The notes under the pieces were generated by a model. It was not told the origin of the DNA and searched no databases. It saw only the letters and a list, made by a program, of their open reading frames with translations. 64,000 nt of DNA, taken from Alisma plantago-aquatica (taxonomy: Eukaryota > Streptophyta > Magnoliopsida > Alismatales > Alismataceae). The translations under genes were made by a program, and so were the position numbers. The stretch lies in assembly GCA_963693085.1 (NCBI GenBank), contig OY856409.1:665351591-665415590 (forward strand). Reading direction: 5' to 3'. This document shows, in pieces, positions 21,523 to 30,700 of this stretch. Every line of letters starts with the position of its first letter. Within the stretch, counting starts at the first letter, position 1.

Positions 21523-23260
21523 AACGGTTTCAAACCGTTTGGTGGGCAAACGGTTTCAGGGTCGTTTGAGGGAAAACGGTCTTCAAAACCGTTTGGTCCC
21601 GTTGACCAAGCGAAGACCGTTTGGGAATCTTGTTCATAATTATGTAGGATAATCACCCACAACATTTGAGAGGTTAACTCCAAAGGAATCGTGAGATATG
21701 AGCAAATCAATTAGCAAAACCAATTGAATTAAGTTCTGATTTTCAATCTGTTTAATTTGCCCTTTTTGGGCAAACGGTCTCAAGACCGTTTAAGATGGTT
21801 GACTAAACGTTGACCGTTTGGGATTACTGTTCATAATTATGTTAATTAACGACTCACCAAATTTTATGGATTAATTCCAAACGAGTCATGAGTTGAAGGA
21901 TGATTAATAGGGCAAACCCTAATTGAAATTAGTGCTGAATCTCCAATGAGTTAAGTTGAGATTTTGGGTTGCTTAGCCCAAACGGTTTCAAGACCGTTTG
22001 GGAATCACCCAAACGGTCTCAATACCGTTTGGGGGTCACCTCAAGACCGTTTGGAGGTCTGGGGTCAAGTATAGTTGATCAATTGAAGGTCCAAAGGCAC
22101 CAAATCATATTGCAATTAAGTATTGATGTGATGATCAACTCAATAGATCAAACCTTGATGAATTTTCACTAGAGTCTAAAGGATGGATGGGCAAACGGTC
22201 TCAAGACCGTTTGGAACTCATCCAAACGGTCTCAAGACCGTTTGGTGTCAACCCAAGACCGTTTGGAGGTCTAGGGTTAAGGTAATTGACCAATTGAGGG
22301 CCCAATTACAGTGGGTTAGTGAAACAATCAAATTGCTGTTTTCTAAGTATAGATCTTGTTGAGTTTTGGGTTGAAGGACCCAAACGGTCTCAAGACCGTT
22401 TGGGGGTTCCTCCAAACGGTCCTAAGACCGTTTGGGCACAACCCAAGACCGTTTGAAGGTCTAGGGTTGAGTCAATCTAATGGTTTGAGGGTCCAGTTGT
22501 AGGAAATTGATGAATTGATGATAATTGCTGATTTTGACCTAATTGGACTTCAACCTTAGTCAAAACGACTTGGAATTTGGTAAAACTTTGGGAAAACGGT
22601 CTCAAGACAGTTTGGATGATGTCCAAACGACCTCAAGACCGTTTGGGCCAAGTTTGAGCCCAATTGGAGGTCAATTGATAGGTTCAACCTTGAATTGATT
22701 CACATTGTTGAACATTGATGACCAATCGATTTAAAACCCTAATTGAGGAAGATTGAACCCTAATTGGCTTGCAATTGAGGGTCAATTTGATGTCTAAGTG
22801 GCTAAGGCTAACCCTAATTGACTCAATTTATAAGTGTTAGCATAGCTTTGACCAATTGAGGGTTTCAACACACATGTCCATGAACATTGGTGACTTTTGA
22901 ACCCCTTTGGAGGTCCAAACGGTTTGAGTCCATTTGGACCAAACGGTCTCAATACCGTTTGGATCCAAACGGTCTCAAGACCGTTTGAGACCAAACGGTC
23001 TCAAGACCATTTGGGTCCAAATGGTCTCAAGATCGTTTGGGCTCAAACGACCTCAGGACCGTTTGGTCCAATCGATCTCAAGCTGATTTGATCAAACGGT
23101 TTCAAACCGATTGAGGCTCCAAACGGTTTGGAAAGTCAACCCTTCCAAACGGTCTTCACCTCCAAACGGTATCAAGACCGTTTGGATCCAAACGGTCTCA
23201 AGACCGTTTGGGTGGTTGAAACCGTTTGAAGGTTGAAACCGTTTGGAGATTGGTGATGGT
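21523..23260. repeat. Array of about 20 inverted repeats in D 5' LTR
   Basis: The consensus unit has arms CCAAACGGTCT and AGACCGTTTGG around CA. Perfect or near-perfect copies occur at about 21977, 22190, 22218, 22380, 22973 and 23186; others have one or two changes. From 21977 to 22460 they form modules: palindrome, 6-10 bp, palindrome, 10-12 bp, half-site AAGACCGTTTGGAGGTCT, then AT-rich filler, repeating about every 190-210 bp. Every unit carries AACGG on both strands. Confidence 0.93.
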
Positions 23261-23819
23261 TTGTACTTAACCATTTGATGATGTGATTAGTTCATTGGTG
23301 ATCCAATCTAAACCCTAATGGTAACCTAGGTCATTAAGGGACTATGTGATTAGTGAGTTAACCCATGATGGTGATCATGTGGCAAATTACCAAAATACCC
23401 TTGAGGGGTCTAAAGGGGTAAAACCTTGTTCTAATCAAACCCTAATCACATGATGTTGATGTTTTGGCTCATGTTAATCAATGGAGACTTATCTCAACCT
23501 GATCTAGAGTGGTGTTGTCACCATCTACTAGTGAGAGGAGGGAGAAAGTATTTCTAGAGAGAGAAAGTATCCTAGAGAGAGAAAGTACCCTTTTAAGGAG
23601 GAAACTCAAGTGAGATACTTCAATTACACATGAATGTGCATGTTTAGGGAATGACCCACCTATGTGAGGTCATGGAAACCCTATTTATAATATCTAATGG
23701 ATCTTAATCCTAATTGAGAGCCTTAATGATGATGTTTCTCTTACATGATGATGTAATAAGTACAATTCACCATGGAGTGAATAGTAAACCCTAATTGACA
23801 GGGTTATTGAATTCAACCC

Positions 23820-24000
23820 TAGTTGAGGTGATTCCATGTGAAACCCTAGTTAAGGGTGATTCCATGTGAACCCTAGTTGAGGTGATTCCATGAGAAACCC
23901 TAGTTAAGGGTGATTCCATGTGAATCCCTAGTTGAGGGTGATTCCATGTGAATCCCTAGTTGAGGGGGATTCCAAGTGAAACCCTAATTTGAGAATGCAT
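23820..24000. repeat. 28-32 bp minisatellite in D 5' LTR
   Basis: About six copies of CCCTAGTTGAGGTGATTCCA-type units, alternating with CTAGTTAAGGGTGATTCC variants. Copied in the 3' LTR at 31390-31565. Confidence 0.9.
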
Positions 24001-24950
24001 CCTTAATTGTTGAATTGTTTACTATTATCTGTTGAATGAACCATGCAGGTTGTTATGAGATGATGGGCATATCCAGGTATGGAATGCCATGTTATATTAA
24101 TGAACCATGCAGGTTGTTATGAGATGATGGTTATATCCAGGAATGGAATACCATGTTATATTCATTAAAAGCATGTCTTAAGCTTTATGAATAGTAATCC
24201 TTAGTGATGCACTGTGAGTGACATCTTTTGTGGTTTATGGGCTGTAAGAGCCATAAACACCATCAAGGTCATGCTTAACATATGACTTGTGATGAGATGG
24301 CTGAGAACTGATGATTGGAATGAGTTAGGCCTGCTACATTTTAGTATTCTCATATATAGTTGTGATGCTAATGTTTTGTATGATGTTATGAATACTGAAT
24401 GTACCTAACTAATCAAGTGAAATGTAGAGCCCTGATCATAGATCCATCATTGTCAGAGTCTAAATGATGGTGAAGCGGGTTTTCCCCAGGGAACTCCTGG
24501 ATCATATACTTTTGAGTATATGGGGTACATGGATGTGTAGAACCTTACATCCTAGTGTAGGTATTTGATGTAGATTCTTGTAGTCCGTCATACCTTCACT
24601 AAAAGAGAAAAGGTGAGAGGATTTGATGTAGATTCATGTAGTCCATCATTCCCCACCACACAGTCCAAAAGGTGAGATGCATCCCTACACTCCCTTAAAA
24701 ACATAATCAACAGCGTAGTATATCTGTTAGAGTTATCTACGAGTTATTTGATTAATGTTACCATGAATTGTATAGATGTTCTCACATTTTATTATTGGTT
24801 GAACTCTTTCTTATCATCAAACTGCTAGTGAATACCTTGAAGGTTTGTATTGCTTTAGTTATTCCCTGCTTTGCTTATAAAGCTTATAGTGGAGAGTTAT
24901 AACTCTCGCTGGGGCAATTATGTATAATTGTCTCACCCCGTAGACTTCTA

Positions 24951-24958
24951 CTTTTTAG
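24951..24958 (+). other. Candidate LTR splice acceptor, D 5' LTR
   Basis: ACTTCTACTTTTTAG|GT, with the same CTCACCCC-...-TTTTTAG layout at 47866-47876 in F and at 32527-32535 in the 3' LTR. Confidence 0.5.
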
Positions 24959-25346
24959 GTGGTCGTCGAAGACGGAGGGACAAGAACTCAGGTGACCAAT
25001 CTCAGCAGCATCAGGAGCAGTAGTTATCTCAGGTGGAGATCCAGCCTGCTTCATGATGTAGTATAGAGTCTGTCCTATGTGTCCTCTGTACTCTCAGGTC
25101 CTGGAGTGTTTTGGAGTATGAACTCTTGAGAATTTTGTGTTGTATATAATTACTCAAGAAGTAATTTTTGTCAAGTGTTGTAAACAGTTAAATCCTTTTT
25201 CTATGGAAAAGGTTTGTGGTTTCAAGCTCTTATCTCGAAAAGTTTTAATTTCCCGTGATTTTTGTCTTCCACTGTTTACCGATTGCTTCCGCACATGATT
25301 AAATCGGGATTAATTCGTAGTTTGGAGATCGGAGCCCACAATTAAG

Positions 25347-25359
25347 TGGTATCAGAGCC
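25347..25359 (+). other. Primer-binding site, element D
   Basis: TGGTATCAGAGCC, six bases after the LTR end (spacer ATTAAG). Complementary to initiator-Met tRNA. Confidence 0.94.
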
Positions 25360-25469
25360 AGGTTCGCCGAGTCTACAGAGGCATAGGACATAGGAAGTCG
25401 AGTCTATCTTTAGTATTCCTTCCTTATCTAATAGAGTCTTCTACTCCTCAGGAGAAGAAGATACTTAAG

Positions 25470-26636
25470 ATGTCAGAGCCACATGATGAGTATGTTGGAG
25501 AAAGTAGTGTCAGTGCACCTCAAGGCGGTGCAGGAGTACCAGAGGTGGAACAGCCTGTACCAGAACAACTTAGAGAGCCACCCCAGTTTGACCCAGCTGA
25601 TATGGGTAACCCAGCAGTCCAGACTATGTTTGGGCAGTTTATGACTGCCATGACACATATAACCGACAGGTTGCCTATGCCTGCACCTAGGGCACCTGTC
25701 CAACCAGAGGGGCAAGGTATCGGAAAGACGTTCGAGCGACTACGTCGTGTCGGAGCTACCGAGTACCATGGGACTGCTGACCCCGCAGATGCTGATCTGT
25801 GGTTGACAGAGTTGGAGAAGGCTTTCAGGATCCTCAACATCCCTGAAGCTGAGAAGGTTAGACATGCTGTCTATCTTCTCAAAGGAAGTGCTGGTCACTG
25901 GTGGACCATGGAAGAGCAGAAGAGACCTGGAATAGAAATCTCGTGGGAAGACTTTCGGCGGGAATTTGTCCAAAGATATTTCCCGAAGACCTTCCTAGAT
26001 GAGAAGATCTCTCAGTTTGAGAGACTGAGACAGGGTATGATGAACATTAGCGAGTACGAAGCTAAGTTCATGGAGCTGTTGCAGTTTTGTCCTCAAATGG
26101 CAGTTAATGACGAGGAAAGAATTCGGCGCTTTGAGAAGGGGTTGAACGCTGAACTGACCACTCCTGTGTCTGCTTTAGAGAACAGGGAGAGGTTTGCCAT
26201 TTTTGTGGAATCAGTAAGGAGGATAGAGAGGTCTGAAATTGAGAAACGACAGACTAGTAGCAAGAAGGTGTACACTCAGACTCAAAAACAAAAGTCTGAA
26301 AGTTTTAAGAAGCCGAGATTTTCTGCATCGACAACATCATTAAGATCCCAAACCCAGACACAATGGATGCCAAGTAGGGATAGGGATCTTAGTTATATTC
26401 CAAATAAGGCCTCCAATATAGCATCAACATCGGTGTCTGGACCTCACCGACCTTATACTATACCTAGAATCTGTTATCAATGCAGACAACCGGGACATCT
26501 GGTAAAAGATTGTCCAGACGGGAATCCAATGATGACTCAACCTCAGGGGCAGAGTCAGCAAGGATCACAAAGGAGGCAGTTTTCTAGTAACAATATAGGA
26601 CGTGGACAGACGTCCCGGGAAGGTCAGAGGAAATAA
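25470..26636 (+). CDS. Gag polyprotein of element D, intact, 388 aa
   Basis: Gag coats and packages the element RNA into cytoplasmic particles. The protein has an acidic, Pro/Gln-rich N-terminus (residues 1-85). A retrotransposon-gag capsid domain follows at about 88-245, recognisable from FERLRRVGATEYHGTADP, the WLTELEKAF block, GHWW, FVQRYFP and ISEYEAKF. Then come a basic Ser/Gln-rich linker and one CCHC zinc knuckle CYQCRQPGHLVKDC with C335, C338, H343 and C348. The C-terminus is Gln/Ser/Arg-rich and stops at TAA 26634-26636. The ATG lies 110 nt after the PBS. Gypsy Gag normally runs into protease and RT; here nothing follows, so the gene stands alone. The frame has no stops or shifts. 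Confidence 0.95.
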   Translation: MSEPHDEYVGESSVSAPQGGAGVPEVEQPVPEQLREPPQFDPADMGNPAVQTMFGQFMTAMTHITDRLPMPAPRAPVQPEGQGIGKTFERLRRVGATEYHGTADPADADLWLTELEKAFRILNIPEAEKVRHAVYLLKGSAGHWWTMEEQKRPGIEISWEDFRREFVQRYFPKTFLDEKISQFERLRQGMMNISEYEAKFMELLQFCPQMAVNDEERIRRFEKGLNAELTTPVSALENRERFAIFVESVRRIERSEIEKRQTSSKKVYTQTQKQKSESFKKPRFSASTTSLRSQTQTQWMPSRDRDLSYIPNKASNIASTSVSGPHRPYTIPRICYQCRQPGHLVKDCPDGNPMMTQPQGQSQQGSQRRQFSSNNIGRGQTSREGQRK

Positions 26637-27055
26637 AGTCATTCTGATATTTCATTTTCATGTTTCTATGTGTTAAAGATATGAAAATAGTTGTTTTTGA
26701 AATTATTTTGACTAGTCCTATAAGGACACAAGGGAGATGAGAACTTATATCTCACTCAATGTTCCTTAAAATGTTTTATAATCTCTCTTATCTGTATGTC
26801 AAAAGATGAGATTTAGAAATGATGCCTGGAGGAAATATAGGAATGGAAAACCTTGTGTGTATAAGGATATGAAAAGTGAGGAAGGAGACAGTATGTAAGT
26901 GCATACTACTTGATCTCAGTATTTGTAAACCCTGGCCAGGTATACAGCTATTGATGATAAAGTGAGTATGGAAACTCCTAGATTGATATCTTTTTGATTG
27001 CCCTGATCAAGCAATCATTCTGATACAATCTAATGAGTATCATGAAATAAGAAAT
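26637..27055 (+). other. Non-coding stretch after gag in D
   Basis: AT-rich, with stops in every frame and no recognisable protease, RT or other domain. It occupies the place where pol should start. Confidence 0.75.
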
Positions 27056-27056
27056 A

Positions 27057-27410
27057 TGGAACAATTAAAAAGGGGAAAGCTATGTGTCATCCCCAACAAA
27101 AAGGGAAGAGCTATGTGTCATTCCCAAACAAATAAAAAGGGAAAGCTATGTGTCATCCCCAACAAAAAGGGAAGAGCTACGTGTCATTCCCAATCAAAAA
27201 GGGGAAAGCTATGTGTCATCCCCAACAAAAAGGGAAGAGCTATGTGTCATTCCCAAACAAACAAAAAGGGAAAGCTATGTGTCATCCCCAAACAAAAAGG
27301 GAAGAGCTATGTGTCATTCCCAATTAAAAATGGAAGAGCTATGTGTCATTCCCAATCAAAAAGGGAAAAGCTATGTGGCATTTCCAATTAATAAGAAGAA
27401 CTATGTGAAC
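27057..27410. repeat. 31-35 bp tandem repeat, 11 copies, in D internal region
   Basis: The motif AGCTATGTGTCAT recurs at 27078, 27109, 27144, 27175, 27207, 27238, 27273, 27305, 27337 and 27369 (the last two slightly altered), then a decayed copy near 27400. The 31/35 alternation at the start suggests a 66-bp dimer. Each unit has GGGAA...TTCCC, which can pair as a short hairpin. Long open frames across it are a by-product of the repeat. Confidence 0.95.
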
Positions 27411-27711
27411 TATCCCAATTACATAGAGTTGTAAAGGATTACTGAGTATATTATCCTTGTTAGATATATATGTTGTTCCTTTTGATAAATATTCTTGGGT
27501 GATGATAGAAGTATGTTCTTTTATGCCTCTTCTTTCCAATAATATGGACATCATATGTTAGGGGTTTATGCTCTGCATAAACATTGGTAAGGTTGAATTA
27601 GTGAAAGGAGCCTTGTGTGGAATTGCAGAATTCATGATACCTCCATGATATTAAGATAATATGTGGAGATTTGAGGGCATGATTAATGAATACTCTGTTT
27701 CTCCTTTTGTC

Positions 27712-27752
27712 TGAGATTTCGGGGACGAAATCCTTGTTAGGGGTTTATGATT
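27712..27752 (+). other. 3' end of D internal region with polypurine-like tract
   Basis: GATTTCGGGGACGAAATCC followed by TTAGGGGTTTATGATT and the 3' LTR. A similar GAGGAYGAAAT block precedes the LTR in H (minus, about 41730 and 51300), and E has a GGGATGAAAC version. The purine tract itself is weak in D. Confidence 0.6.
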
Positions 27753-30700
27753 TGTAACACCCCTGACCTGGGTTATAAGATAACCCTAGGTGTTTTGCCT
27801 AAATATGAAATTAAAAGTTTGTAATTATCCTTTGGTATGTAATTAAAGCTTTTATGGAACATAAGTTTCCCTTTCTGTCCCTTATAAACCAATGTTGAAG
27901 TGTTGGTTGCAATACGGGGACCTATGTGCAATTTGCCCAACCAGAGGGGTTAAACTGCAAATTTCACATGTTTATATGTTCCTTTAATGTTGAGACAACA
28001 TAAGAATGAATATGATGAGGTTTAAGGGATTTCCCAAGCTTGAGCACCAAGGTGCAGCTGTGGAAGCAACCCCTGTACTTGAAAACCCTAAATTGGTGTA
28101 AAATGCAATTTACCCAATTTGAGGGGTGCAACTTGTAAAATACATCATCTAAAACATCTTTTATGGCTCTTGGCATCATTTAGAAGAGAAATGATGAAAA
28201 GGTTACTTCAAGTGAATAATCATATAGTAAAGAACACCTTTGTGATTGAATAATCAAGGTGTATGTATAATAGCCCTTTTATGTGTATGCTTTAGTGATG
28301 GGTTGATCCTCTTTGCCTTCAATTCTTGACCTTAGAAGGAGTTTGTCCTTAGAAATAAGATGAGGGGACGTGCAAGGAAGAAAGGAAGGACTTAGATGAG
28401 AAAGGAGGAAAACATATGTCCTTATGTTGAAAATTCACCCAAGTATATATATAACTTTCCTCACTTAGCAAAGGAACGATCCTCTTCCTTTCATTTCTTT
28501 TCCCCTTGCTCAAACCGACTAAGGAGAGCTCTGGAGCTCAGGAGGACGACCAAGGGAGTGCAAGGTAGGTTTGGATCCTTCCTTTTTGCTCAATTCTTGG
28601 ATGAAACTCGGATTTAAGGTCAAATTCATGGCTAGCTCACTTAGCTCCATCTTTCTAGCCATCTCTTCTCAACCTTCCTTGGAGGATTCACCTTGGCCGA
28701 CCTGTGGAGCTTCTAGGACGCCATTAAAGGCTTGGAGCTCGAAAGCTTGGAGCTCAAGGAGCAAGCTTTAGGCGGGTTTTATAACTCTAAACTTTATGCT
28801 TGATTATACATCCTTTTCTATGCATATAGTTGCTAGTTCTTCTTCTTCCCTATCTTTCCTTGCATCCTTGCAAGCAAAATCGTGAAGAACTGCCACTGTT
28901 CTCAAGGTAGAAGATAAGGGCGTTAATTTCTATGCTTATCCACGGATTTTCACTTTATCAAACGACCTCCACCTATTGCTCAAAACGGTTTCAAACCGTT
29001 TGGTGGGCAAACGGTTTCAGGGTCGTTTGAGGGCAAACGGTCTTCAAGACCGTTTGGTCCCGTTGACCAAGCAAAGACCGTTTGGGAATCTTGTTCATAA
29101 TTATGTAGGTTAATCACCCAAAAAATTTGAGAGGTTAACTCCAAAGTAATCGTGAGATATGAGCAAATCAATTAGCAAAACCAATTGAATTAAGTTCTGA
29201 TTTTCAATCTGTTTAATTTGCCCTTTTTGGGAAAACGGTCTCAAGACCGTTTAAGATGGTTGAATAAACGTTGACCGTTTGGGATTACTGTTCATAATGA
29301 TGTTAATTAACTACTCACCAAATTTTATGGATTAATTCCAAACGAGTCATCAGTTGAAGGATGATTAATAGGGCAAACCCTAATTGAAATTAGTGCTAAA
29401 TCTCCAATGAGTTAAGTTGAGATTTTGGGTTGCTTAGCCCAAACGGTTTCAAGACCGTTTGGGAATCACCCAAACGGTCTCAAGACCGTTTGGGGGTCAC
29501 CTCAAGACCGTTTGGAGGTCTGGGGTCAAGTATAGTTGGTCAATTGAAGGTCCAAAGGCACCAAATCATATTGCAATTAAGTATTGATGTGATGATCAAC
29601 TCAATAGATCAAACCTTGATGAATTTTCACTAGAGTCCAAAGGATGGATGGGCAAACGGTCTCAAGACCGTTTGGAACTCATCCAAACGGTCTCAAGATC
29701 GTTTGGTGTCAACCCAAGACCGTTTGGAGGTCTAGGGTTAAGGTAATTGACCAATTGAGGGCCCAATTACAGTGGGTTAGTGAAACAATCAAATTGCTGT
29801 TTTCTAAGTATAGATCTTGTTGAGTTTTGGGTTGAAGGACCCAAACGGTCTCAAGACCGTTTGGGGGTTCCTCCAAACGGTCCTAAGACCGTTTGGGCAC
29901 AACCCAAGACCGTTTGAAGGTCTAGGGTTGAGTCAATCTAATGGTTTGAGGGTCCAGTTGTAGAGTTTTGGGTTGAAGGACCCAAACAGTCTCAAGACCG
30001 TTTGTGGGTTCCTCCAAACGGTCCTAAGACCGTTTGGGCACAACCCAAGACCGTTTGAAGGTCTAGGTTTGAGTCAATCTAATGGTTTGAGGGTCCAGTT
30101 GTAGGAAATTGATGAATTGATGATAATTGCTGATTTTGACCTAATTGGACTTCAACCTTAGTCAAAACGACTTGGATTTTGGTCAAACTTTGGGCAAACG
30201 GTCTCAAGGCCGTTTGGATGATGTCCAAATGACCTCAAGACCGTTTGGGCCAAGTTTGAGCCCAATTGGAGGTCAATTGATATGTTCAACCTTGAATTGA
30301 TTCACATTGTTGAACATTGATGACCAATCGATTTAAAACCCTAATTGAGGAAGATTGAACCCTAATTGGCTTGCAATTGAGGGTCAATTTGATGTCTAAG
30401 TGGCTAAGGCTAACCCTAATTGACTCAATTTATAAGTGGTTAGCATAGCGTTGACCAATTGAGGGTTTCAACACACATGTCCATGAACATTGGTGACTTT
30501 TGAACCCCTTTGGAGGTCCAAATGGTTTGAGTCCATTTGGACCAAACGGTCTCAAGACCGTTTGGATCCAAACGGTCTCAAGACCGTTTGAGACCAAACG
30601 GTCTCAAGACCGTTTGGGGCCAAACGGTCTCAATATCGTTTGGGCTCAAACGACCTCAGGACCGTTTGGTCCAATCGATCTCAAGCTGATTTGATCAAAC

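Larger units (their letters stand above)
20307..25340 (+). repeat. 5' LTR of element D
   Basis: 5034 bp. Landmarks in order: TATA box 20998; splice-donor-like AAG|GTAGGT at 21119; inverted-repeat array 21523-23260; 28-32 bp minisatellite 23820-24000; a 64-bp duplicated block with GAACCATGCAGG at about 24040-24165; splice-acceptor-like CTTTTTAG at 24951-24958; LTR end 25340. The putative U3 is only about 0.7 kb, so over 4 kb of the LTR would be transcribed leader. Confidence 0.95.

Noticed and set aside
21523..23260. CRISPR-like array of palindromic repeats
   Set aside because: Spacers vary from 2 to over 100 bp, units are unevenly mutated, no cas genes, and the context is a plant LTR.
27056..27434. 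Two overlapping open frames of 111 and 116 codons
   Set aside because: Both are translations of the 31-35 bp tandem repeat; no start context or domain.
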